DNA of 64,000 nucleotides, from positions 310,001-374,000 of the forward strand of contig JAXLRI010000005.1 in the NCBI GenBank assembly GCA_046331175.1. The letters run 5' to 3'. How positions within the stretch are numbered: position 1 is the first letter of the stretch; every line of letters starts with the position of its first letter. The notes below the pieces were generated by a model that worked only from the letters and a program-made list of their open reading frames with translations, was not told the origin of the DNA and made no database searches. Below, one piece after another: positions 31,879 through 39,733 of this stretch. Made by a program: the position numbers and the translations under genes. The DNA comes from JAWKIW01 sp046331175 (GTDB lineage Bacteria; Actinomycetota; Acidimicrobiia; Acidimicrobiales; Acidimicrobilacustridaceae).

Positions 31879-32616
31879 TCAGCTCAGGGCGTAGGTCTGC
31901 GGGGACAGGGCACCGGTCTGGGACTGGAAGGCCGGCAGGTACTCGCTCGGGTTGACGTTCAGCAGCTGGCCGAGCACGACGGAGTGCTGCGCCTCGACCG
32001 GCTCGATGCTGCCGGCGGCCCCGGCGACGGTCTGGTTGATGATCTGGCCCAGGGCGAACTGGTAGGTGGCGGCGGCGCCCTGCTCGAGCTGGTAGGCGAC
32101 CTGCAGCACGCCGGTCTGGTTGGAGGCGTTGTCGATCTGGGGGGTGATGGCGTCGACCAGCTTCTGGTTGGCCTTGCCGGCCGGCGTGCCCTTGGGCAGC
32201 AGCCCGCCGAGGGCGTCGGCGTGCTCCTGGTGGTGACGACCGAACAGTCGGCACAGCTCGTTGGCGGTGTCGTCGAGCTGCTTGGTGTTGACGGCCGACA
32301 CGTAGGCAGCGACCGCGGCGAGCTCGACGGACTGGGCGTAGCGCACGATGCCGACGTCGCTGTCGTCGAGCGGGGGCGGCGACGAGCTCGTCTGGGCGGC
32401 AGCCGGGAAGGTGGCGGCCAGCGGGATGGTGACCGAGCCGATCGTGATGGCGGCCCCGGCGACGGTGGCCCGGCGCAGGAACGAGCGTCGGGACGCCACC
32501 GCGGCGGGGTCACCCGTGCCGAAGTGGACCTCGCCGAGATCGTCGATCGACCGCATCGCCTCGCGATGCTGCTCGTCCACGTGGCTCGCCATGCGGCGCA
32601 GCGCCTTGTCGTCCAT
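31879..32616 (-). CDS. Tat-exported ferritin-like protein
   Basis: 245 residues from ATG 32616 (AGGAAGGA upstream). The head EQHREAMRSIDDLGEVHFGT leads to a twin-arginine signal (ASRRSFLRRATVAGAAITIG) with a likely AxA signal peptidase site at AAAQ. Ferritin-like helices: AQSVELAAVAAYVSAV, FGRHHQEHADALGG, YQLEQGAAATYQFALG and IEPVEAQHSVVLGQLL, giving a set of Glu and His ligands. Its stop is 22 nt from the start of the other ferritin-like gene, so both should be on one transcript. Related to DUF4439-like exported proteins. Confidence 0.85.
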   Translation of the reverse strand: MDDKALRRMASHVDEQHREAMRSIDDLGEVHFGTGDPAAVASRRSFLRRATVAGAAITIGSVTIPLAATFPAAAQTSSSPPPLDDSDVGIVRYAQSVELAAVAAYVSAVNTKQLDDTANELCRLFGRHHQEHADALGGLLPKGTPAGKANQKLVDAITPQIDNASNQTGVLQVAYQLEQGAAATYQFALGQIINQTVAGAAGSIEPVEAQHSVVLGQLLNVNPSEYLPAFQSQTGALSPQTYALS

Positions 32617-32756
32617 CGGTGCGGCCGGTCCTTCCTGTCGCGGAGCGCTCGGCGTGACGCCGGGCCGGGCGGGCCCTCGGGCCCAGGGCATTCTGACTTC
32701 CCGGGACCCCTCGGGGCCAACCACGTCGGCCCCCACGGGGGCGACGGGCGCGGGCT

Positions 32757-33227
32757 TCAGCGCACCGTCACGGTGCCCTTCATGTAGTTGTGGATGTCGC
32801 AGTAGTACGGGTACTGGCCGGGGGCGGTGAAGGTCTTGCTGTAGCTGGCCCCCGGCACGAGCAACCCGGAGTCGATCTGGCGGTCGACGCTGATCACGTA
32901 GTGGTTGAACCCGTCCTGGTTGACCCAGGTGACGGTCTCGCCGACCTTGACCTCGAGGTCGACCGGGTGGAACTCGTAGTCCTGGATGGCGACGGTGCCC
33001 GGGGCGATGATCGTGGTGCCCTTCGTGGTGCTCCCGGTGACCGAGGTGGTGGCCGGACCGCGACCGGTGGTGGCGGGGCTCACGCCCGACGTGGTGGGGG
33101 CCACAGCCGGGCCGCCCGGGGGCACGGCCTCCCGTCCGCACGCAGCGACCACCGCCGCCCCGACGAGCAGGGTGCCGGCGAGCAGCGGACCGATCCGGGA
33201 TCGGTGGGGGGCGGCGAGGCGGGGCAT
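32757..33227 (-). CDS. Cupredoxin (plastocyanin-like) lipoprotein, second copy
   Basis: 156 residues. Signal peptide with lipobox (AVVAACGRE), a Pro/Thr/Ser linker and a cupredoxin domain: DYEFHPVDLEVKVGETVTWV, copper ligand His in DGFNHYVIS and the C-x2-H-x3-M set in YPYYCDIHNYMKG. It lies at the 5' end of the four-gene block, 140 nt before the first ferritin-like gene. It is diverged from the other cupredoxin, so the pair is probably not a recent duplication. Confidence 0.9.
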   Translation of the reverse strand: MPRLAAPHRSRIGPLLAGTLLVGAAVVAACGREAVPPGGPAVAPTTSGVSPATTGRGPATTSVTGSTTKGTTIIAPGTVAIQDYEFHPVDLEVKVGETVTWVNQDGFNHYVISVDRQIDSGLLVPGASYSKTFTAPGQYPYYCDIHNYMKGTVTVR

Positions 33228-33330
33228 GGGTCGAGGCGTGCCGGGGCGGCGCCGGAGATTCTGGCAGGTGGACCGGGGCGCGCCGGGGCACCCCGGTCGG
33301 CCCGTCCCGTCAGCCGGGGTCGCCCGCCGG

Positions 33331-33346
33331 CCCGCCAGACGGCGGG
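33331..33346 (-). terminator. Short hairpin terminator after the FGGY kinase
   Basis: cccgcc-agac-ggcggg forms a perfect 6-bp stem with a 4-nt loop 20 nt downstream of the kinase stop; there is no T-run. Confidence 0.5.
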
Positions 33347-33365
33347 TGCACCGGGTGCCCCGCCT

Positions 33366-34808
33366 TCAGAAGTCGAGGCCGGACAGGTCGGGGAACCAGC
33401 GGGTGGCCCGGCGGCGGGCGTCGGCCCAGCGCTCGCGGTCCAGGGGCGCGCCGGGGTCGACGGCGGCGGTGGGGGACCAGGTGGCGGCGATGTCGTCCCA
33501 GCTGCCCCAGGTCCCGATGGCGAGGCCGGCCAGGAAGGCGGCGCCCAACGTCGTCGCCTCGGTGACGGGGGAGACCTCCACGGGGCGCTGGGCGGCGTCG
33601 GCGAGGGCCTGGACGAACGTGGGGTTGCGGCTCATGCCACCGTCGATCCGCAGCGTGGCGATGCGGGCCCCGGCGTCGGTCTCGGCGGCGTCGACGAGGT
33701 CGGCGCCGCGCTGGGCGACGCCCTCGAGCACCGCCCGCACGATCTGGGCCCGACCGGCCCCCCGGGTGAGCCCCAGCAGCGTGCCCCGGGCGCCGTAGTC
33801 CCAGTCGGGGGTGCCGAGCCCGAGGAGCGCCGGCACGTAGACGACGCCGTCGGTCGACTCGCACTGCTGGGCCACCTCGTGGGACGCCTCGGCCGAGTCG
33901 ATGATGCCGAGGTCGTCGCGCAGCCACTCGACGTTGGTGCCCGCCGACAGCATGATCGCCTCGAGGCCCCACATCGTCTGGGCCCCTCGTCGCCAGCACA
34001 CGATCGGGAACGTGCCCCCGCCGCCGCGGGTCTCGAAGCCGGGCCGGCCCTCGCCGAGCACGAGGTCGAGCATGCCGCCGGTGCCGAAGGTGATCTTGGC
34101 CGGTCCCGGGGCCACGCAGCCCTGGCCGACGAGCGAGGCCTGCTGGTCGCCGGCGAGCCCGCAGATCGGCGGCGAACCCGGCAGCACGCTCGCCTCGCCG
34201 ACCGGGCCGCTGGAGTCGACCACGGCGGGCAGCATCGACACCGGGACGCGCAGCAGCTCGAGCGCCCGGGCGTCCCACGTGCCGGCGATCGGGTCGACCA
34301 TGCCGGTCACGCCGGCGTTGGACAGGTCGGTGACGTGGGCCGAGCCCTGCGACAGGGTCCAGGCGATCCACGTGTCGACCGTGCCGAAGCACAGGTCGCG
34401 GCTGCGGTCGGGGTCGTGCTGGTCGAGGAGCCAGGCGACCTTGGTCGCCGCCATGTTCGGCGCCAGGCGCAAGCCCTCGCCCTGGAGGACCAGGCACTCG
34501 CCGACTGTGCGCAGGTCCTGCCAGCCGAGGCCGGGCGCGACGGGTTCGCCGGTGGCGCGGTCCCACACGATCGTGGACGCCCGCTGGTTGGCGATGCCGA
34601 CCGCCTCGACCGGGCCGTGCTCGGCGAGGACCTCCTGCGCGAGCGAGACGGCGGCGTCGGCCATCGCCACCGCGTCGAACTCGACCAGCCCGGCCATGGG
34701 CGTGTCGGGCAGCAGCTCCTGGTAGCGCTCGGCGACGACGGTGGCGTCGCCGTCGACCACGGCGGCCCGCAGGCCGCTCGTGCCGACGTCGATCACGAGG
34801 ATGCTCAC
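33366..34808 (-). CDS. FGGY-family carbohydrate (glycerol-type) kinase
   Basis: 480 residues from GTG 34808, with GGAGGGGG upstream. N-terminal ATPase domain: ILVIDVGTSGLRAAVVDGDA, AVGIANQRASTIVWDRATGE and GWQDLRTVGECL; central CFGTVDTWIAWTLSQG; C-terminal CGLAGDQQASLVGQG, KITFGTGGMLDLVLG and IDGGMSRNPTFVQALAD. Overall it resembles glycerol kinase, and the neighbours handle glycerol phosphate, but several positions differ from the true GlpK at 61169-62680, so substrate may not be glycerol. It starts inside the stop codon of the preceding membrane gene. Confidence 0.88.
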   Translation of the reverse strand: MSILVIDVGTSGLRAAVVDGDATVVAERYQELLPDTPMAGLVEFDAVAMADAAVSLAQEVLAEHGPVEAVGIANQRASTIVWDRATGEPVAPGLGWQDLRTVGECLVLQGEGLRLAPNMAATKVAWLLDQHDPDRSRDLCFGTVDTWIAWTLSQGSAHVTDLSNAGVTGMVDPIAGTWDARALELLRVPVSMLPAVVDSSGPVGEASVLPGSPPICGLAGDQQASLVGQGCVAPGPAKITFGTGGMLDLVLGEGRPGFETRGGGGTFPIVCWRRGAQTMWGLEAIMLSAGTNVEWLRDDLGIIDSAEASHEVAQQCESTDGVVYVPALLGLGTPDWDYGARGTLLGLTRGAGRAQIVRAVLEGVAQRGADLVDAAETDAGARIATLRIDGGMSRNPTFVQALADAAQRPVEVSPVTEATTLGAAFLAGLAIGTWGSWDDIAATWSPTAAVDPGAPLDRERWADARRRATRWFPDLSGLDF

Positions 34809-35224
34809 GCGTCCCCCTCCTCGGTGGTGCGGATCTCTTCGGTGCCCTCGGCGGTCCGTCGTCGCTCGGCGTTGTCGGCGAGGTAGCCGCCGAGCACCCC
34901 GCAGCCGGTGGCGATCATGGCGAGGAACGGGATCGACGACCAGGTGACCATCTCGCCGCGCGCCAGGCGCGTGATCACCCCCACGCCCTGGACGGCGAGG
35001 TAGGTGACCAGCCCGGCGATGGCGCCGTGGGTCATGGCCATGGCCGGTCCCGCTCGGCCGGCGACGTACCCGCCGACGGCGAGGCCGACGAGGATCACCA
35101 CGAACGTGACGTAGGCCCACGCGCTGCGGGTGGGCAGCAGCTGGCTCACGACGCCCGTGGGCACGGTGATGGCGACGGCCACCCCGACCCCCCGGGCGAT
35201 GGCGCCGGCGCGCAGGCCGTTCAC
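34805..35224 (-). CDS. Small membrane protein (TIGR04086-like)
   Basis: 139 residues, four transmembrane helices (about 8-28, 35-55, 62-85 and 92-115) and an acidic tail. GTG 35224 lies inside the stop of the FAD enzyme gene, and its own TGA (34807-34805) overlaps the GTG of the kinase, so it is translationally coupled on both sides. It resembles short four-helix membrane proteins of unknown function. Its place between a DHAP/G3P enzyme and a kinase hints at a membrane component of the same pathway. Confidence 0.75.
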   Translation of the reverse strand: MNGLRAGAIARGVGVAVAITVPTGVVSQLLPTRSAWAYVTFVVILVGLAVGGYVAGRAGPAMAMTHGAIAGLVTYLAVQGVGVITRLARGEMVTWSSIPFLAMIATGCGVLGGYLADNAERRRTAEGTEEIRTTEEGDA

Positions 35225-36765
35225 GGCCACCGGGCCTCGGCGAACGCGTTGTCGCCGAACGGGCTCGGGAGGCCGAGCTTGCCGGGGTTCAGGATGCCGT
35301 TCGGGTCGAGGGCCTGCTTGACGGCGGCCAGCACGTCGAGGCCGCCGTCGAGGGCCTCGCGCACGAACCGGGCCCGGTTGATGCCGACGCCGTGGTGGTG
35401 GCTGAGGGCGCCCCCGTGGGCGAGCACGGCGTTGGTGCCGGCGTCCCAGGCCGCCCGGTAGAAGCGGTCCTTGTCGTCGGGCTCGACCTTGCCGGCGAAG
35501 GTGAAGTAGAGGCAGGCGCCGTCGGTGTAGGCGTGGGACTGGTGGGCCGACGCGGCCAGCGTGCCGTCGACGTCCTTGATGGCGCCGACCGCCGCCCGGT
35601 AGATCTCGGGCAGCTTGCCCCAGGGCCCGGTGATCTCCATCGTGTCGACGACGAGGCCGCCCTCGATGAGCTTCTCGAGCGCCGACACGTCGTTGCGGTG
35701 CCCCATCCACCGCTCGACCAGGTCGGGGTCGAGGAGCAGCCCCGCCCGGCACTCCTCGTGCACCGCCGACATGGTGGCGGTGACCAGGCCCGGGTCGCCC
35801 TCGTCGAGGACGAGCAGGACGTGCACGTCGGTGGTGCCGAAGTTCCGCTGTGACTCGACGTCGTCGTACAGGCGCAGCACGGCGGGGGTCGCGCCGCGCC
35901 GGAGCACCCGTCGGCAGGCGTCGAGGCCCTCCTCGAACGAGGTGAAGCCCCAGGCCGCCCGGGCCTCGTGGACCGGTGCCGGGTGCAGCCGCAGGCGGGC
36001 GCCGGTGATGATGCCGAGCGTGCCCTCGGACCCGACGAAGAGCTGGTTGAGGTCGGGGCCGACCGCCTGCCGGGCGTTGCCGCCGGTGCGCAGCGTGGTG
36101 CCGTCGGCCAGGGCGACGTCGAGGCCGACGACCATGTCCTCGATCTTGCCGTACCGGGTGGACAGCTGGCCGGCGCCGCGGCAGGCGAGCCAGCCGCCGA
36201 CGGTGGACAGGTTGATGGACTGGGGCCAGTGGCCGAGCGTCACGTTGTAGGTGTTGCGCAGCTCGTGCTCGAGGACGTCGCCGAAGGTGCCCGGCAGGAC
36301 GTCGAGGATCAGCGAGGCGTCGTCGACGGCAACGATGCCGTCGAGGCGGCACAGGTCGAGCACGACGCCGCCGTAGAGGGGGACCGACGACCCGCACACC
36401 CCGCTGCGGCCGGCGGCGGCGGTCACGGGGATGCCGGCCTCGTCGCAGGTGCGGAGGATGTCGGGGACCTGGAACTTGTCGTCGGGGCGGACCACCACGC
36501 CGGCGAGGCCGGCGACCTGGCCCTCCACGGCCCAGGTCATGGCGAGCGGCCACCAGTCGCGGCTGGCCTCGGCCAGCTCGGCGGCTTCGGTGCTGACGGC
36601 GGCACCGGTGGCCTGCAGCCGGTCGATGACGGCATCGGGCACCTCGACCCGGGTGGTGTCGAGCCGGGCCGTGGCGGCGGCGGCGCCGCCGGCGATGGTG
36701 ATGGGCGGGGTGGGGACGGCGGGGCCGGGCTCGGGCACCGGGCTGGGGGTGTGGTCGTCGGCCAT
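35221..36765 (-). CDS. FAD-binding oxidoreductase, alkyl-DHAP synthase-like
   Basis: 514 residues of the vanillyl-alcohol oxidase/GlcD fold. FAD domain: VAGLAGVVVRPDDKFQVPDI, TAAAGRSGVCGSSVPLYGGV and LGHWPQSINLSTVGGWLACR, then GAGQLSTRYGKIEDMVVGLD. The C-terminal GALSHHHGVGINRARFVREA carries the three consecutive His characteristic of alkyldihydroxyacetonephosphate synthase, which swaps the acyl of acyl-DHAP for a fatty alcohol in ether-lipid synthesis. A glpD gene upstream supports a glycerol phosphate substrate. A glycolate/lactate oxidase role is the alternative, but would not need the HHH motif. Confidence 0.85.
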   Translation of the reverse strand: MADDHTPSPVPEPGPAVPTPPITIAGGAAAATARLDTTRVEVPDAVIDRLQATGAAVSTEAAELAEASRDWWPLAMTWAVEGQVAGLAGVVVRPDDKFQVPDILRTCDEAGIPVTAAAGRSGVCGSSVPLYGGVVLDLCRLDGIVAVDDASLILDVLPGTFGDVLEHELRNTYNVTLGHWPQSINLSTVGGWLACRGAGQLSTRYGKIEDMVVGLDVALADGTTLRTGGNARQAVGPDLNQLFVGSEGTLGIITGARLRLHPAPVHEARAAWGFTSFEEGLDACRRVLRRGATPAVLRLYDDVESQRNFGTTDVHVLLVLDEGDPGLVTATMSAVHEECRAGLLLDPDLVERWMGHRNDVSALEKLIEGGLVVDTMEITGPWGKLPEIYRAAVGAIKDVDGTLAASAHQSHAYTDGACLYFTFAGKVEPDDKDRFYRAAWDAGTNAVLAHGGALSHHHGVGINRARFVREALDGGLDVLAAVKQALDPNGILNPGKLGLPSPFGDNAFAEARWP

Positions 36766-36867
36766 CGTCGCTCCTCGGTCGCGCCGACGGGCGGGGTCGG
36801 CGGGTCGGCGGGTCAGTCTTGCCGATCGGGGGCGGTGCGCGGGCGGGCCGCGGCGAGCCGTCGCCGA

Positions 36868-38553
36868 TCAGCCCCCGAGCACGGCCTCGAGGGCGACGGC
36901 GGGGAGGTCGGCGGCGGTGCGCTCCTCCTCGATCGCGGCGCGGTAGGCCTCGACCTGGGCGGCCTGGTCGGCGGCGTCCCAGCCCAGCTCGTCGGCGAGC
37001 AGCTCGGCGACGCGCGGGGCGGCGGCCGCCGAGTCGTCGCGGCCGAGCAGTCGGGCGCGGGTGCGCCGAGAGAGCACGTCGTCGACCGATCGCGCCATCT
37101 CGTAGCGAGCCGCGTACCGCACCTCGGCCTCGAGGTAGGGGAGGCCGGGCACGATCGGCGCGGCCAGCTCGGGCCGCCGCTCGACCATGGCGAGCACCGT
37201 GCGGGCGTCGCTGCCGTAGCGGGTGAGGAGGTGCTCGACGGTGGCGCGGTCGAGCGTGGACGACAGGTCGGCGGCCCGGGCATGCAGCTCGGCGAAGCCC
37301 TCGGCACCCCGCAGGGGCAGGTGCTTGGTGCGGCTGCGGCGCTGCACGCCGACCGGCAGGTCGCCGAGGTCCTCGACGACGGCGTCGACCGTGTCGGCGG
37401 CCATCCGCCGGTAGGTGGTCAGCTTGCCGCCGGTGATGGTGATCACGCCGCTGGCCGACCGGGCCACCTTGTGGCGCCGGGACAGGTCGGCGGTCTTCTC
37501 GCTGTGGGCGTCGGCGACCAGCGGCCGGAGGCCGGCCCACGTGCCGACGATGTCGGCCTCGGTGATCTCCGACGAGCACGAGCCGTTGATGGCCCGCAAC
37601 AGGTAGGCGATGTCGTCCGGGGTGCACTGCGGATCGTCGAGCGGGCCGTCGTAGTCGGTGTCGGTGGTGCCGATGTAGGTGAAGTCGCCCCACCCGACCA
37701 CGAACACCGACCGCGAGTCCTTGGGGACCGGGATCACCACCGCGATCTCGTTGCGCACCAGCCGCCACGGGACGGTGATGTGGATGCCCTTGGCTGGGCG
37801 GATGGTGTGCGGGTGCTGGCCCTCGTCGAGGGCCCGCACGTCGTCGGACCAGACGCCGGCCGCGTTCACCACGACCGTGGCGTCGACCTCGATCTCTCGC
37901 CCGTCGGCGCGCACCGTGGCCCCGTCGGCCATGCCCCGGGCGTCCTTGTGCAGGCCCACGACCTCGCAGCCGTTGACCACGACGGCGCCGTGCTCGATGG
38001 CGGCGGTGCGGGCGACGGTGAGCGTCAGGCGGGCGTCGTCGGCCTGGGCGTCGTAGTAGAGGTACGAGGCGGCGAGCCGGTCGCGGGGGAGGGTGGGCAT
38101 GTAGGCCACGGCCTCGTCGGCGGAGATGCGCTTGTGGAGCTTGCCGATGCGGGCCCCGCCGGTGAGGTCGTAGGTCCACATGGCGCTGCCCAGCGCCCGG
38201 GCCAGCTTGGGCGGGATGAACCCGTCCTTGGAGAAGATCGGGAGCAGGAAGGGCAGCACCTTCACCAGGTGGGGCGCGTTGCGGCGCAGCCGCTGGCGCT
38301 CGGCGAGGGCCTCGTAGACCAGCCCGATCTCGCCCTGCTGGAGGTACCGCAGGCCGCCGTGGACCAGCTTGGAGGACTTCGACGACGTCCCCGAGGCGAA
38401 GTCGTCGCGCTCGACCAGCGCCGTGCGCAGCCCTCGGCTGGCGGCGTCGAGGGCCACCCCGGCGCCGGTGATGCCGCCGCCCACCACCAACACGTCGAAG
38501 GTGGTGTCGGCGAGGCGGCGGAGGGCGTCGGTGCGGTCGAAGGCGCCGGTCAT
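36868..38553 (-). CDS. glpD: Glycerol-3-phosphate dehydrogenase (FAD)
   Basis: 561 residues. The FAD-binding DVLVVGGGITGAGVALDAAS, RGLRTALVERDDFASGTSSK, SSKLVHGGLRYLQQGEIGLV and VNAAGVWSDDV define GlpD, which oxidises glycerol-3-phosphate to DHAP and passes electrons to quinone. The C-terminal regulatory domain begins about residue 410. ATG 38553 is preceded, about 33 nt upstream, by TACAGT. First gene of the operon with the alkyl-DHAP synthase-like gene 102 nt downstream. Divergent from the Fur-family gene. Confidence 0.93.
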   Translation of the reverse strand: MTGAFDRTDALRRLADTTFDVLVVGGGITGAGVALDAASRGLRTALVERDDFASGTSSKSSKLVHGGLRYLQQGEIGLVYEALAERQRLRRNAPHLVKVLPFLLPIFSKDGFIPPKLARALGSAMWTYDLTGGARIGKLHKRISADEAVAYMPTLPRDRLAASYLYYDAQADDARLTLTVARTAAIEHGAVVVNGCEVVGLHKDARGMADGATVRADGREIEVDATVVVNAAGVWSDDVRALDEGQHPHTIRPAKGIHITVPWRLVRNEIAVVIPVPKDSRSVFVVGWGDFTYIGTTDTDYDGPLDDPQCTPDDIAYLLRAINGSCSSEITEADIVGTWAGLRPLVADAHSEKTADLSRRHKVARSASGVITITGGKLTTYRRMAADTVDAVVEDLGDLPVGVQRRSRTKHLPLRGAEGFAELHARAADLSSTLDRATVEHLLTRYGSDARTVLAMVERRPELAAPIVPGLPYLEAEVRYAARYEMARSVDDVLSRRTRARLLGRDDSAAAAPRVAELLADELGWDAADQAAQVEAYRAAIEEERTAADLPAVALEAVLGG

Positions 38554-38644
38554 GGGCAGGCTGCTCCCGGGTCGTGGTGGCGCGGTCACTGTAGGCAGGC
38601 CACGGGCGGAGGGCCTCCCCGGAGGAGCAGACGTCTCCGACACA

Positions 38645-38680
38645 ATCAACAATGGTTGTTGATCAGCAACTGATGTTGCT
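38645..38680. promoter_or_regulatory. Twin palindromic operators before the Fur/PerR-family gene
   Basis: ATCAACAATGGTTGTTGAT (38645-38663) has perfect 8-bp arms around TGG, and AGCAACTGATGTTGCT (38665-38680) perfect 6-bp arms around TGAT. They end at the proposed -10 TAGGGT (38680-38685) of the regulator at 38693, so binding should shut its promoter. The same half sites recur in the leader of the rubrerythrin gene. Confidence 0.8.
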
Positions 38681-38692
38681 AGGGTGGCCGGC

Positions 38693-39124
38693 GTGAAGTC
38701 GCCGGCCGAGCTCACCGAGCTGTTCCGAGACCAGGGCCTCAAGATCACGCCCCAGCGGGTGTGCATCTTCGAGGCGCTGTTCGGCAGCACCGAGCACCCC
38801 ACGGCCGAGACGGTCTACGAGCAGGTGCGGGCCGAGATGCCGACCATCTCGCTGCGCACCGTGTACCAGACGCTCAACGACCTGGCGTCGATGGGGGAGC
38901 TCGGCCAGCTCGAGCTCGGCACCGGGTCCGCCCGGTTCGATCCGGCCCTGGAGCCGCACCAGCACCTCGTGTGCGAGCGGTGCGGCACGGTGCAGGACGT
39001 CCACGTCGACTTCACCGACGTCCGGGTGCCGCGGGCCGAGCTCGCAGGCTTCCGGGTGGCGACCACCCAGATCGTGTTCCGTGGCCTGTGCGCCGCGTGC
39101 CAGGGGGAGATCCCCGCTGGGTGA
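38693..39124 (+). CDS. Fur-family regulator, PerR-like
   Basis: 143 residues from GTG 38693. Winged helix: LFRDQGLKITPQRVCIFEAL, EMPTISLRTVYQTLNDLASM. Metal-binding domain: HQHLVCERCGTVQDVHVDF and LCAACQGEIP, the two C-x2-C pairs of the structural zinc site, and further His and Asp for a regulatory metal. The neighbouring rubrerythrin and operator half sites shared with it indicate a peroxide/iron sensor of the PerR type. A TAGGGT hexamer ends 7 nt before the GTG (leaderless); the alternative GTG 38684 lies within that -10. Confidence 0.88.
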   Translation: MKSPAELTELFRDQGLKITPQRVCIFEALFGSTEHPTAETVYEQVRAEMPTISLRTVYQTLNDLASMGELGQLELGTGSARFDPALEPHQHLVCERCGTVQDVHVDFTDVRVPRAELAGFRVATTQIVFRGLCAACQGEIPAG

Positions 39125-39146
39125 CCGGCCCGCACGGGTCGTTGGC

Positions 39147-39175
39147 TAGGTTCCGAGCGTCCATCAACGAGCAAC
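39147..39175 (+). promoter_or_regulatory. Rubrerythrin promoter with regulator half sites
   Basis: TAGGTT (39147-39152) is a good -10 element; ATCAAC (39163-39168) and AGCAAC (39170-39175) just downstream equal the arms of the two palindromes before the regulator gene. AAGGAG at 39182-39187 is the ribosome-binding site of the gene at 39194. Confidence 0.55.
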
Positions 39176-39193
39176 CACACCAAGGAGCAGGCG

Positions 39194-39613
<420 letters not shown>

Positions 39614-39625
39614 CGCACGGGTGCG

Positions 39626-39651
39626 CCGTGGGGGGCCTCGGCCCCCCACGG
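39626..39651 (+). terminator. Hairpin terminator after rubrerythrin
   Basis: ccgtggggggc (39626-39636) and gccccccacgg (39641-39651) form an 11-bp perfect stem with a 4-nt loop, 12 nt past the stop codon. It may end or attenuate transcription before the Fe-S gene. Confidence 0.75.
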
Positions 39652-39733
39652 ACGCCACCCCGGTGGGTGCCGGTCGCCGCCGTGGCCGGGGCCCACCCCT
39701 GACCGTCCGCCTCGTCGACCACCGGAGCCCGCC

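Noticed and set aside
35968..38673. 901-codon plus-strand open frame
   Set aside because: Gly/Val/Asp-rich shadow of the alkyl-DHAP synthase-like gene and glpD.
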